Shown: positions 44,190 through 56,681 of the stretch, one piece after another | Layout of the letters: the number at the start of each line of letters is the position of its first letter | How positions within the stretch are numbered: the first letter of the stretch is position 1 | Source: Platycnemis pennipes | Lineage: Eukaryota > Arthropoda > Insecta > Odonata > Platycnemididae | Reading direction: 5' to 3' | Length of the DNA stretch: 64,000 bases | NCBI GenBank assembly: GCA_933228895.1 | Contig: OW121847.1 | Span: 568,001-632,000, forward strand | Position numbers and translations under genes: made by a program | Notes under the pieces: model-generated | The model's database searches: none | Seen by the model: only the letters and a program-made list of their open reading frames with translations | What the model was told of the DNA's origin: nothing

Positions 44190-45700
44190 TCTTAGGTTTA
44201 AAACAGCATGTGCTGCTTATCAGGCATCAGCTGACTGTGGAGGATACGCCAGAGCAAAATGGTGTAGCCAAGCGATCCAACAGGACTATCATGGAGAAGG
44301 CTCGGACTATGCTGCAGGAGGCTGGACTGATTCAAAGGTGAAGCAGTAAACACAGCCATCTACTCGAAAAATCGTTCACCCACTAAGTCTGTAGTGGACA
44401 TGACTCCTGAAGAAGCCTGGTCAGGTGAGAGAGTAGATCTTGGTCATTTAACGGTCTTCGGTTGTAATGCTTACATGCATGTACCGAAGGAGTGACTTAA
44501 CTTGATTCTAAAAGTCATCAGATGATATTTGAGGGATATTGTGAGAAAACAAAGGGGTACAGGCTCATTGATCCAAAATGTCCATCAAGAGTATATAAAG
44601 CGAGGGATTTTGCATTCATTGAGAATGATATGCTTTGTGAAGTGGATTTCCAGCAGGTGGAAGTAGTGGGAGAGGAAGTATCTACTGGTAATTCATGAGG
44701 TGCCAACGGATGCTAGAGGGACCAGAGAACATCCATCAGTGGTGGAAACAGCTGATGGGCTTGAGAGGAAGCCTAACTCACCTACCCCAGAAAATGAAGC
44801 CCAAGGACCATCTGAAGAAGGGACTGTGGTACGCTGGTACTCTTGTAGACAGAGGAGGTCTAAGGAATTTCCGGACATGGTGACCTTGTATGAAGTAATT
44901 GGCAATGAAGAGGCACCAATCCATCTGAAATATGTACTTGCTAGTGATGATGGGGACATCTGGAGGGTAGCTATGCAGGAGGAGTATGACTACCTTATAG
45001 GAAACCATGCTTGAGTTCTAGTAGATGGTCCCTGTGATAGACGAGTGGTACAAAATAAGTGGGTTTTTAAAATTAAAGGGGGGGATGAAAGGTATGTAAG
45101 GTACGTCGACACAGGGCTCGACTCGTAGCCAAAGGTTTTCATCAGGGGCAAGGTGTAGATTATGATGAGACCTTCTCTCCTGTTGTCCCCGTAACTCATC
45201 ATTCTTAACTCTGTTGGCCTTAGCTGCATAAATAATGTTAGACATTGACCATAGCGATGTGGTAACAGCTTTTTTGAATGGTGATCTTGAAGAAGAGATC
45301 TACATGAAACAACCTGAGGGCTTCGTAAAAGATAATCAAAAGCATAAGTTTGGTTTGCTGAGGAAAGCTATATAAGGTTGAAGCAAGCTTCAAGGGCGTG
45401 GAATAAGAAGCTGCATAATGCTCTTGTTGATGTAGGCTACAAGAAATCTAAATATGAACCATGTGTTTACAGTATATCTATAGAAAATGGTATTGTTGTT
45501 ATAGCTGTTTATGTGGATGATATTGTTGTCTTCTCCAGTGACAAACTTGAAAAGAATAAAGTTAAGGCATATCTCATGTCGAAATTTAAATGTAGAGATC
45601 TGGGTGAGGCAAAATATTGTTTGGATTAGGACTTAGTCGGGACAGGAGTAAGGGAGAGGGAGTAAGAATTTATGTAGAGCAGAGACCCTACATCGAATAC
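44190..45700 (+). pseudogene. Ty1/copia retrotransposon pol fragment
   Basis: The integrase C-terminal part reads TPEQNGVAKRSNRTIMEKAR (from 44246) and GHLTVFGCNAYMHVP. The reverse transcriptase part reads IWRVAMQEEYDYL, KQASRAWNKKLHNAL and AVYVDDIVVFSSD (catalytic YVDD kept). Many stops and frameshifts, no LTRs found; dead 5'- and 3'-truncated copy. Confidence 0.88.
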
Positions 45701-46892
45701 TTCGTAATATATTCTCTCTATCACACATTTATTGCATAAAATCATGCACAAAATATAAAATTTCCCTCACAAAATGCAATTCAAAATAAATCAAACGCAA
45801 AAAATTAAACATTCACTTCTCTTCAAGCTCGCACTTAACAAGCCATACACTTTTTCACTTTCCTTTCCTTTGAGCCACTTCTTAATTGAATTAAGACACA
45901 ACACAACCACACCAAGGCTGGTATTGTGATTCGGGATCGCTATTATAAGGCCGCGCTATTCCACGGGTCATCAATGCCCGATCTGGGGGCCTATTCTGTA
46001 GAGTCGAAAGAATTTCGGCTCATATGGAGAGTCGTGGGTCACCGGGACGAACGATTCACGAACATCGTTCACCGCCGAAATGACGTATAACAGTTGACTG
46101 TTTATTCAGCGTTTGTCTATCCAGCGGGCCATTATTACAATGGAGGGAACAAGCCTAGGTAATTAACAATAGTTAATCAACATGACTTACTGTTGATGTT
46201 TGTAATCAATCTATTCGCTTTAAAATGTAACAATATATGCTGGTATGGAATAACGGCGGACTTATTAAGAAAGTGACACTTCTGAAAATTGTAAGTGATT
46301 ACACCTTTGGAATTGTTAAGATGTAAGTGAAAATGTTCTTAGGTTGTTATGTATTTCCAACAAGATGTTAGATAAGAAAATAAAGTTGTGGATGTATGGC
46401 TTTCAAGTACAATCCAGTGCAATTATTCAATTACCCAAAAGTACCGCATATAACCCCAAAAGGTATTAAAGCGCGAAATCCGCCTATGTTTCTATTTAAA
46501 TAGTACATTGATTTGGAATGGACGATATCACAGTAGCAGATAACATATATGCAACTACCGCTCAATATCCTGCGATAATGTGCGCGTCACAAGACCAAAG
46601 GACGTCTACATCTACGTATACCCTGCAAGCCACCATAGAGGTCAAGGCAGGGGGGAGATTGCCACACAGGGGGGGGGCGTCCATACAATGTCAGAATTTG
46701 TCGGTAGAACACAACCACACAAAGAAAGGTACTCATACATAACAAGGAAGCATAATGAGATTTGCTCAAACAATGTGATTTCCAACATGATACCATCTCT
46801 CTCTATAATATAGATTGCCCCTGCATTAGCATTAAAATATTACGTAAAAAAATTTACGCGAATATAAAACCTACATGTCTAGTCTACCTGAC
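45701..46892. other. No gene seen
   Basis: AT-rich sequence with a GC-richer patch at 45930-46140 and a G-rich tract near 46650-46680. No recognisable domain. Confidence 0.4.
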
Positions 46893-47726
46893 AATAGGGT
46901 AGTTTCCTTCATCAAAGAAAACAGACTTCATTGATTGCGATTTGTGCCCTGCCATAAATGCATTTAATTTACGCAAAAAGTTTGTATTGAGAAATCCCAG
47001 TTTACTACAGAATTAAATGTTAATTTTAAGGCCATTTGAAAAGGCTCTGAAATGGCGGGGTGCGCTGCCTTCTTGCTGACGTAACAGGTAGGTAGTTTAC
47101 GTTGCGAGGCATAGGAAAATTCGTCTCTGGAACTTACCATTGTATTTCAGGGCCTCTCAGTTCTAGTGAATAATAATTAGTATTAGCCTGTAAAAACTAT
47201 CAAAGTTGGAAAAGTATTCTCAATTAAACATGGTATTATTAGTCATTTTATAGGCTCAAGGACGTCCTGCTCGTTGTGTCTTCTGCTACGACGAAGCATG
47301 GCGTGAAGGTCGTGCGGCGATGGGCGAACTACATGGTATGCTTGTGAAAGGAATACTAACTGATTTTAAATGAATTAACTGCACAAGTAATTTTAAATAA
47401 GTAAAAAAAGTTAATTATAATTAATTAACGGGATAAATATGCCTCCACTACTTGTTCATAAGCTTTAACGTAGTGCAGTGTTTACTTGGAAACGTCCGCA
47501 GCAACACCTTATGGCAGGTAGAGGAAATAATTCGACGTCACACGTAGGAATAACCGGCATGCAATAGTTTGCCGTTGCGTTTTCGCGCCATTGACTTTTT
47601 TCACTTTTTAATTAATGAGGAAAAATACTTAACGTCATTTAAAAATCTAACGGCTTAAAACACGTACTCCAGAGGTTATAAACTTTCGATCAAGATAATA
47701 AAAAAATAATAGGAAACTACCCTATT
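46893..47726. mobile_element. 834-bp non-autonomous element with 16-bp perfect TIRs
   Basis: AATAGGGTAGTTTCCT (46893-46908) is the exact reverse complement of 47711-47726. The target duplication is unclear (possibly TA or TT). A 90-base exon-like stretch at 47251-47335 (after TTTTATAG, before GTATGC) reads with a CxxC motif but is too short to classify. Confidence 0.65.
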
Positions 47727-49019
47727 TTAAATCAACATTAAACAAAAACATTGCATGACGACAATTGAAAACAAAACAAATAGTTTTATATACCTCTAAC
47801 TGTATAAGCGGCAAGGAAACGGAGACATAAAAGATTTAATCATTAGCTAGAATTAGATGCATTCTCACCTTGTATCCCGCGCGATAAATATCAACAAGTC
47901 GTCTGCTACAATCGAAGCTTCTATCGGTGCCCACCGCGATAGAGAGAGTAGATGTGACGCAACCATGATATTATAAATCATCAGCATTGAGTACCAATGA
48001 AAACTATTCTTATTGGAATAAGATGAAGAATGAGGAATTTTTCTCTGAACCGAAATCGCTATTTTGTAGAAAAAATCGTCCAGCGGAAACTAAAAATTAA
48101 TTCGAGTGAAAAAATGAATCTTGTAACCAGGGCCCTAAAGTGAAAAATTAAAATAAGCAAAAGATGACGCCCACCGAACGAGCTCTGCTTTGAGACTTAT
48201 TACGTCATCAACCTCCCGTCCTAGACTGTTTTTAGGGAAATGGAAGGGAGTGGAGGGGGGGGGGGGTGTCGTCGGAAGGTCTGCTCGCACAGATCCAGTC
48301 GCAACCGCTCCCATTGGGAGAGTCAGCTGTGTGTCCCCCATACTCTAAAGTGTAGCAGGAGGTGAATATCACTACACATGCACTACTGATACGTAGATAA
48401 GATCTGTAATGCTAATACAACATGGAAATAGTTAGATAATAGAGTCACGTGCAACTAACGCATTTAAGGCTATAAAGGGATTATTGGTTATAATGGCATT
48501 TCTCTGCATAAATGTATCTCTATTTCTCAATCATGCATGGTTCAGTACATTTATAACAAGCATCATGCACTACGAGTATAGTCTATTCTAACACTATTTC
48601 ACCTAGCTATAACTAAAATATACTATACTAGCTAAATAGGGCAAATAAAGAAGGACGTGAAAGAGAGCACATACCAGGGCGTGAGGGAATTGACACAGGA
48701 CACGGCAGAATGGAGGGCGGCAGAAAACCAATCCTAGGGTTGAAGTACTCATGATGATAACGGTGTTTTCTTTACGGCCCGTGTTCCCTTACTTCCATAT
48801 TTAGTACGGGCACGACTGAATAGTGGGCGTTAAAAATGTTCACTAATTTTGCAGATTCATCTCAGCTGTATTTACAGGGCTTAGAGCTTTTTAGGAACCC
48901 GCGTAGAAATTCACAAATGAAATTCAAAGATAATATTCTAATTCAGAGAGCAGCTTAGGAATATTCTTATTTTTATATTATTCTTAATATCTATTGTGTT
49001 ACCATTAGTAACTTCCACC
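47727..49019. other. No gene seen
   Basis: Non-coding, with a G12 tract near 48256-48267. No domain or repeat structure recognised. Confidence 0.4.
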
Positions 49020-49129
49020 TCCGAGTCTTCGGCTAGCATCCGGTTTCGTTGCCGTCATAATTGCCGGAGACTCGAGAGGGGTCGCGCCTAGGGGTAGCCA
49101 CGTCCGCCACCGGTGGAAAGGTGGCTACC

Positions 49130-49424
49130 CTGAATTATAGGGTCATGCGCACGAAGCAGGCGGAGGGACCCGAGAAGGATAGCCTTCTTCTGCATTGCAC
49201 TTGCAAGTGCATCAGCTCGCGCCCTGCAAGCCGGGATGCACTTGAGATTTTCAATCAGTGAGCTCTTGACACCACCAAGCACGCCCCGCCTACCAGTTTC
49301 ACAGAGTAGCCCGCGTACATTTGTTCGCACAGCAGGTCTTGATATTTAGTCCTTTTTTCCATCTCCTTCGCTGCCATGTTCGTTTCGGCCGGTGCCGAAA
49401 ACTCGATCACGAACATGGCATGAG
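49130..49424 (-). pseudogene. R2-like element: C-terminal endonuclease part
   Basis: Minus-strand translation gives MFVIEFSAPAETN, EKRTKYQDLLCEQMYAGYS, then after a frame change GVKSSLIENLKCIPACRARA and QKKAILLGSLRLLRAHD, the expected end of R2/R4-type proteins after the PD..D nuclease motif. Confidence 0.75.
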
Positions 49425-49664
49425 AAGGGGTCAGTGACTTCAGGGAGGGACAAGGGCAGAACATGCCTATGGACCCCCAAGACCGTCATGCCGTGTGAAG
49501 AGCCACATCCTCCTCGAGGTGCCCCTGGTATCGCTGAACATGACGGATCTAGACCTGGTGGTCAATCTTTCTCCCATCTGTAAGCTTCCATCACCACGGT
49601 GCGTCTCTGTGCTAAGGGTGACCGCATCTCTGGGGCGGGGGGTAAGAAGTCGTTCAGAGGAGTT

Positions 49665-50410
49665 TTTCCTTTTCAATTTCCCTGACTTTTCCAGGATTTC
49701 CAGACCATTATTAGTGATTTTCCCTGACTTTTGAGCACCTGAATAATCCAAGATTTCGGTCATTTATAGAGATAAAAGTGGTAGTGAGGAAGCAAAGAAG
49801 TCTAACCTTGTAAAAAATTGTAGGTTCATTTTCATATTAATCATATGAACTTCCAGTAATAAGAGATCAAAAACTTTAAGTAAACAAAAAAATTATCATT
49901 ACTTACATCGATATGCCTTCAGAAAGGGTTTTAATTGCAGAAAAATATATGCAAAGAAGGCTAACCTGGCTTTTCCTTCAAACCTGATGTCATGTTAAAG
50001 TAGCTCTTTGAATCAATCTTGATTTTTTCTTCCTCACATCCTTCTACAAATTTGGCTAAGTGACTTAAAATTTGACTGAGAATAACTTTTTCGCCGCCAG
50101 AGGGACAAAGCGAAGCATTCCTGGTGAAATCCCTAGCGAATGAAAATGAGATGCACACACATTTCACCAATCTTTTCACCAAATTGTGCAGGCTATAGCC
50201 AGAAAGAACCAGAATAGGGCCCTGGGCTGCCCCCACGGCGAAGCCGGCCTGAGGCCACTCGTCCCCTCCTTCCTTCTGCCCTCTGCTCCTATGCGTAGTT
50301 TTCTATCTCTTGGCATTTTCAGGTGATAAATTCCGAAATTTGAATGTTTTGCGATTTTTCCCTGACCACACGTTAAATTCCCTGACTTTTCCAGGATTTC
50401 CACGTTCCTA
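49665..50410. repeat. Interspersed repeat bounded by TTCCCTGACTTTTCCAGG
   Basis: The 25-base stretch TTCCCTGACTTTTCCAGG plus ATTTCCA occurs at about 49678 and 50379, with a partial third copy near 49717. It lies inside the LINE's 5' part and is probably a separate insertion. Confidence 0.5.
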
Positions 50411-50929
50411 TAAACCCTGTCGTTAACAGAGAGACTCCGGATACTGGGCGACCTCCGGTTTTATTTAGCCTTACTCATGCATGCGGAGCTCTGCATGGGC
50501 GGACACCATATTCCTCTAGCTACTCGTGGGACCAAACTTGGAACCATCAAACAAAACGATGGAGGGCGCTGAGAGGCCCACTCTTCACATGGACTCTTGC
50601 AGTCCGTCTTCTTCCTTGGGGGATGCGATACCGGTGGAGAGCCCCGATGGGGATCCCAGTCGGGACGCACATTCTACCACCTTAACCTTTCCTGTGGGGG
50701 TTCCTTCTGGGAGACCCACAGTTGCCCCTCTTACCATTCGTGGGGAGAGGAGGACGACATCCTTTCCAACCTCTCTGGACCCACCTTCAAGGAGGCACCG
50801 AGCCTGGTCTCCCCCAAGGGGGTGGAGTCTGACTCGGGAGCCCCTGTGGGTAGTGGCCTAAGAGAAGGCTCTATATCCCCTCGAAGAGAAGGAGACAAGG
50901 GAGGAAGAAGATGTGGGCGGGGCCGAACC

Positions 50930-51640
50930 ATGGCTGGCATAGCCGTGCTTCAGGCCAACCTACAACACAGTAAGGCTGCCTCAGGGATTCTGGATAGGAT
51001 ACTCTCTGAAGCTTTGGTCAAAATAGCTCTGATTCAGGAACCCTGGGCTTTCCAGGGAAGAGTCAGGGGCCTGAGCAAGACAGGGGGAAAAATATATTAC
51101 TGTATCACTGTTGATAGGCCTAGATCTTGTATCTATGTGAAAGGGATAAGTGTTTTGCAACTATCGGAATTTATCACTAGGGATCAGACAGCGGTTCTGC
51201 TGACCCTGGGGGAAGGTGAGAACAGGAGGAGGATGGTCATCTGCTCCTCCTACCTGCCATACGATGCACCGGCTCCTCCTCCATCGAATAAGATAGAGGC
51301 TGGTGAGACACTGTAAGACCAACAAGTGGGATCTTCTGATCGGTTGTGATGCTAACTCGCACCACATTGTGTGGGGGAGTGGAAGCACCAACGGAAGGGG
51401 AGAGGCGCTGTTGGAGTATCTTATGTCTACGGAGTTACAGATACTTAATAAAGGATCACAACCTACCTTTGCAAACAGCATTAGGCAGAAGGTGAAAGAT
51501 AATACACTGTGCACCAGTTCTCTGCTGCACAGGATTGATGGGTGGAGAATGTCAGGGGAGATAACTGTGTCCGACCTCAGACACATGGTCTTCACTCTTT
51601 TAGAATCCAATCACAGGGAAATAACATATAGAAACCCCCA
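50930..51640 (+). pseudogene. LINE ORF2: apurinic-like endonuclease
   Basis: Starts at ATG 50930 with MAGIAVLQANLQHSKAASG, then ALIQEPW. After a frameshift near 51303-51316 comes LLIGCDANSHHIVWGS (the D-N-H motif). The final catalytic SDH reads SDL (VSDLRHMVF), so the enzyme is inactive. Confidence 0.82.
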
Positions 51641-51828
51641 GGACTACCAACTGGGGACTATATCGAGAAAGGCTGAGGGAGCTCCCCTAGAGGGGGCATC
51701 TCAGTGCAAGTTTAGAAATGTGGATGAGGTAGATGCTGCTGTGGATTATCTAAAGAGAAGCATCATCACATCTTTCGAAAACAGCTGCCCCTAAGGACCA
51801 GGAAGGAAGGGTGTAAATTACCCTAGTG

Positions 51829-51878
51829 GGGAGCAGAATTAAACGGTCCCCGTAGAGAGACCGTTTAATTCTGCTCCC
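51829..51878. repeat. 20-bp-arm perfect hairpin between endonuclease and RT
   Basis: Arms 51829-51848 and 51859-51878 with a 10-base loop. It does not code and interrupts the LINE ORF2. Confidence 0.85.
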
Positions 51879-52033
51879 TGCTAAGGTAGCTGCTTCATAA
51901 AGCAAAGAGGACAAGAATGCCTCGGGATTGAGAAGACTTTAAGGTTGCCCAACGGAGGTACAAAGCAGCAATCAAGCGCTATAAAAGGGACTCATGGAGG
52001 ACCTTCTGTGAGAGCGTAGAGACTGTTCCACAG

Positions 52034-54450
52034 ATGGCAAGACTTCATATGATCCTATCAAAAGACTCGGAAGAGGGGGTGGGTTCTCTGCTGCTTCCCT
52101 CGGGAGACTTCACGTCTTCCGACAAGGAAGCGCTAAAGCTGATGCTGGAGACCCACTTTCCAGGCTCCATGAAGTTGAGGGAGATACATCATGGGAGGAA
52201 TCCCATCCGTCCGGCTCGGACGGAATGGAGACTTTCCTCCAGCATCGTGACGTACTCAGTTACAAAATGGGCAATCATGAGTTTTAGTCCCTTTAAGGCT
52301 GCTGGGGAGGATGGGGTATTTTCTGCACTCCTTCAGGAAGGGCATGATCTGCTCCTCCTTCCAATGGTAAGAATACTTCGCTCCTGCATGACTTATGGAT
52401 ATGTTCCAAAAGCTTGGAGGGTCACCAAGGTGGTTTTCATAACTAAACCAGGTAAAACGGACTACACAAGAGCAGACTCCTTTCGAGGAATCAGTCTCAT
52501 GTCTTTTCTACTGAAGACACTAGAAAAGATAGTGGACAGGTACATAAGGGATGGGCCATTAAGGGATCACCCCCTGCACCTGTATCAACATGCCTACTAG
52601 AAGGGAAAATCCGTGGAGACAGCGCACCACAATCTTGTTAGCAGGATTGAGGGATTGCTGGAACACGGAATCTACGGACTGGGGGCATTTCTTGATGTCG
52701 AGGGAGCATTTAATAACACGTCCTTCTATCAAATCTGCATGGAAGACATGGTATCCATGCTCACATTGTGAGCTGGATTAGATACATGTTGGAACAAAGA
52801 ACTGTCAAAGTAGTCTTGAGATATAGCTCAATGAAGGTAGCTGTGACTCGAGGCTGCCCTCTGGTAGGAGTGTTATCTCCACTTCTCTGGAATATGGTAA
52901 TCGACAGTCTTATTTTGAAATTGAATAGAACTGGCGCATACACTCATGGGTACGCAGATTATGTGGCTATACTCATCACTGGAAAGTACCTTGATACTGT
53001 CTCTGGACTCATGCAGAAAGCCCTGGATAAGGCAACGGGTTGGTGTGCAGAAATAGGGCTGACTATAAATCCGGATAAAACTAAGCTTGTATTGTTTACC
53101 AATAGAAGGAAAATGGAGGGCTTTAGACCTCCCTCTTTGCAGGGAAAGGTTTTATATCCCTCACCATCGGTAAAGTATCTTGGAGTTATTCTGGACTCCA
53201 AGCTTAACTGGGGAGAGCATTTGGAGTCCAAGGCAAAGAAAGCATGTGCCTCCTTATGGATGTGTAGGAGGACCCTTGGTAAAACATGGGGACTTCAGCC
53301 AAATGCCAATGGATGGATGTATACGGCCATTAAACCTAGTTTCTTGTAATGCTCTATAGTTTGGCGGAAGAGTCCGGCTGAAAACTGCTGGGTACAAATT
53401 GAACCACCTTCAAAGAATGGCCTGTATGGGCATTTCAGGGGCTATGAGAACAACCCCAACTCGGGCACTGGAAATGCTGCTGAACGTCGTTGACTCCATG
53501 AGGAAGCTGAGTTGCAGGCAAGGACATCGGCTTATCGTCTCAAATGTATGAGACAGAGGTATGACAAAGGAAGTTCCTATGGTCACAGACAAGTTTGGAC
53601 AGAGCTCATGAAGTCGAGTCCCATCCTCGGGATGGACAGTGATGGAATGATAGCCAGGTTCAACCAAACACCCCCCCTACTTCAAAACCCACTTCCCGGA
53701 TAGGGAACAGTGGGATAGGGGAAACTACTTCATTCTGGAGCCGAGGTATGATAGACGGATGGCTCTAGGTAAGAAGGGAAAGCGGGAGCAGGGGTCTACA
53801 ATTGTAGCACACCAAGTAAGCTCTTAATCCCTTTGGGAAAATATGCTAAGGTGTTCCAGGCAGAGGTTTATGCACTTCTGACCTGCGCGTATGCTATTAA
53901 GGAGATCGGGATGTTTAACAAACCGTTACAAATATGCACGGATAGTCAGGCAGCTTTAAAGTCACTGACATCACCATGGTGCTAATCACAGCTGCTGCCG
54001 GAGTGCCGTGAGGACCTCAATGATATAGGCAGATGCGGCAAGGTGGAACTTTTCTGGGTGCCTGGTCGTGCAGGAATATCCGGAAATGAGCTGGCTACGG
54101 TCGGTTCCAGCCGAAATCCGATTGGGCCAGAACCAAATCATACCTATTGCTACATCAATAGGGATAGCAGAAATTAGAATGTGGGGCTTAGCCCGGCATT
54201 CTGAGATTTGGCGAACTACACCAAGTCTTAGACAGGCCAAACTACACATTGGAGAACCTAGGCCTGGGCTGGCCAAAAACCTCCTGTCATTCAACAGGGG
54301 TCAATTACGAACGGTAGTGTGACTCCTCACGGGGCACTACCAGGTGATGAGGCACCTGCACCTCCTGGGAATTGTACATTCACGTAGATGCAGGTGGTGC
54401 GAAGAAGGGGATGAAACCACATCCCACATATTATACCTGAGTGCCCTGCT
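52034..54450 (+). pseudogene. LINE ORF2: reverse transcriptase, RNase H and C-terminal CCHC
   Basis: Reverse transcriptase motifs include KAAGEDGVFSALL, VVFITKPGK, RADSFRGISLMSFLLKTLEK, and RGCPLVGVLSPLLWN. The catalytic box is GYADYVAIL, with the second Asp replaced by Tyr. A frameshift lies near 52590-52770. RNase H remains at about 53840-54110 (QAEVYALL, CTDSQAALKSL, FWVPGRAGISGNE). The end has a HLHLLGI...CRWCEEGDETTSHIL finger. Confidence 0.85.
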
Positions 54451-54782
54451 GTGATGAGGACTCGAAATAGGTACTCGGGGTCTCCATTTTTTTAAACCCA
54501 GGGAGGTAAGGGTAATGCCGATAGGGGACCTGTTGGCCTTTAGCAAGGCGATCGGCCTTTATGGGTGATTTCCTGAGAAGGGTATTATTTTAAAGTTACT
54601 TATTACTTAGGTTGATATGTAGTGCATGTTTGGTGAGAAATCACCCCCTGCCACACACCCTTGTGGTGGCTTGCAGGGTATTATGTAGATGTAGAAGGGT
54701 GGTTGGCACAACGGGCCATCAGGTCTGAGTGCCTCAGGGCCTCCTTGGAGGAACTCCACCGAAAAACAATCTAATCTAATCT

Positions 54783-54849
54783 GGCATGAGTGAGATTGTC
54801 GAGGAGAACGATATCAGGCTTCGTCGCCTCCAACTGCCTGGATGTGGAG
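54783..54849 (-). pseudogene. R2-like element: start of the PD..D endonuclease
   Basis: Minus strand reads ATKPDIVLLDN, matching the RPDIVVxD motif of restriction-like endonucleases of R2-type elements. Bounded by the LINE on one side and the Penelope target duplication on the other. Confidence 0.65.
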
Positions 54850-54862
54850 AAGGAATAATTCC

Positions 54863-56375
54863 TTGAAGATACTAGACTTTTGGGATTTCCTCCGCGTTGG
54901 TCATAATTCCTGGGACGACAGTTTCGCCGGCGTTGCAGTCGGCTTCTTCATGTCAGTGAAGTGATTGTGCAGAGTTTTGGCCGTCTTTTATACTCATCCG
55001 TTGGGGATAGGTCCGTCGTGATTGGTTGTTGCATTGGTGTCCTTGATTGGCTGTTGTGGTATCCCATGATTGGCCGTTGCATTGGCGTCCGTGATTGGCT
55101 GTTGAGTTTTTTTCTCGTAAAACCCGCTTCCAGGTGTTTGCTACCGAGTCTTCCCTATTGAAGTTGTCTTCATTTTTGATTGTATCGATGGCCTCTCGTA
55201 TCATTCGTGGAAAATATCGTTTCTCTTGAAAAATATCGAAATTCCTTAACCACCTGAATAACCAAAATGATTCCATTAAGTTTACAATGGAGATGGAAGA
55301 GGACAAACGATTGCCATTCCTGGACGTCCTAGTGGAGAAGAATAACGACGGAAAACTGTGCCATTCGGTATTCAGAAAAAAGACGCACACCGACCGGTAC
55401 CTGCATGCATACTCACACCACCATCCACTACATAAGGCGTCTGTCATCAGATCATTGTTTAACCGGGTCCTTACAATCTACGATGGTTTCTCACTGGACA
55501 ACGAGAAGAAACATGTTCGGAGAACGATGAAGAGTAATGGCTATCAACGAGCCGCAATCCTGAAAGACGAGAATGGATTAGACAAGGTCCACAAAAGAAC
55601 CGACGATCAACCATCGGAGGAAAGGCAAAAACCCGCTGCTTTCGCCCTAATCCCATTTGTCTCGGGAACCACTGAGAGAATCTCAAGGGCTCTCAGTAAA
55701 CACAATATTGTGACGAGATTTAATTGTTTTTCCAAAACATCAAACATGCTAGTGAGAGTAAAAGACAAGATAAAAAGAGAATCTAAGAGTGGTGTATATC
55801 AAGTGAAATGCAGCTGTGGGAGCAGCTACATTGGACAGACTTCCAGATCATTTAAATGCCGCCTACAGGAACACCAGAGGGCAACAAGAAATAGGTAGCT
55901 GAGACTCTCTGCCATAGCAGGGCACACATGGTCGGGCCCCAACCACAACATCGATTTCGAAGACGCAAAGATCAGCGCCCAAGAGAAACGATATTTTCCA
56001 CGAATGATACGAGAGGCCATCGAGATAAGCAAAAATGAAGACAACTTCAATAGGGAAGACTCGCTAGCAAACACCTGGAAGCGGGTTTTACGAGAAAACA
56101 CTCAACAACCAATCACAGACGCCAATGCAACGGCCAATCATGGGAGACCACAACAGCTAATCAAGGACACCAATGCAACAACCAATCACGACGGACCTAT
56201 CCCCAACGGATGAGTATAAAAGACGGCCAAAACTCTGCACATTTACTTCACTGACATGAAGAAGCCGACTGCAACACCGGCGAAACTGTCGTCCCAGGAA
56301 TTATTGACCAACGCGGAGGAAATCCCGAAAGACCAGTTTCTTCAAGTAAGACAACCCGCGGAAACTTACACAAGG
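54863..56375 (+). mobile_element. Penelope-like element with inverted flanking copy
   Basis: Flanked by the 13-bp duplication AAGGAATAATTCC (54850-54862, 56376-56388). The left about 365 bases (54863-55229) are an inverted copy of the right end (55976-56345), as often found in Penelope insertions. 5'-truncated. Confidence 0.85.
55230..56213 (+). pseudogene. Penelope-like reverse transcriptase end plus GIY-YIG endonuclease
   Basis: From about 55287 the frame gives RLPFLDVLVEKN, CHSVFRKKTHTDRYLHAYSH (end of the RT), then the GIY-YIG domain GVYQVKCSCGSSYIGQTSRS with R/E downstream. One in-frame TAG at 55896-55898 splits the frame, which then continues to 56213 (HTWSGPNHNIDFEDAKI, RMIREAIEI). 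Only the C-terminal half of the protein is present. Confidence 0.88.
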
Positions 56376-56388
56376 AAGGAATAATTCC

Positions 56389-56677
56389 ACCAGATCTCAC
56401 ACTTATCGTTCTCCACGACGGACTCGATGTCTCCAGGGATGTAACGCAGCACCGGATTCGCGTCTATGCCGTAATGGTGTCTTAGATGGTAATACAACAC
56501 CCGCAGAGCTGAGTTGTGCCGGTTTATATATGCGTTCTTCGCATAAAAGCTGCAGCCGGAGAGTAGATGATCTAAAGTCTCCGGCTGCCTTCCGCACGCT
56601 CTGCATCCTTCCATGCATGGGCTTCTCAGTATGCTTGCAGAGCAGGGTCTTTTGCTCCGCATTCTTTATTTCGAGCT
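56389..56677 (-). pseudogene. R2-like element: zinc-finger and linker
   Basis: Minus-strand translation contains CRACGRQPETLDHLLSGC (CCHC) and AYINRHNSALRVLYYHLRHH, typical of the region between RT and endonuclease in R2/R4/Dong-type proteins. Confidence 0.8.
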
Positions 56678-56681
56678 TTAA

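Larger units (their letters stand above)
49425..54782 (+). mobile_element. I/R1/LOA-group LINE inserted in the R2-like element
   Basis: Flanked by GGCATGAG (49417-49424 and 54783-54790) as target duplication. Ends with an (ATCTA)n-type tail near 54768-54782. Encodes degraded ORF1, an apurinic-type endonuclease, reverse transcriptase, RNase H and a C-terminal Cys/His motif. Confidence 0.82.

Noticed and set aside
54953..55447. Minus-strand open frame of 164 residues
   Set aside because: It is the inverted flanking copy of the Penelope C-terminus continued antisense through the RT region.
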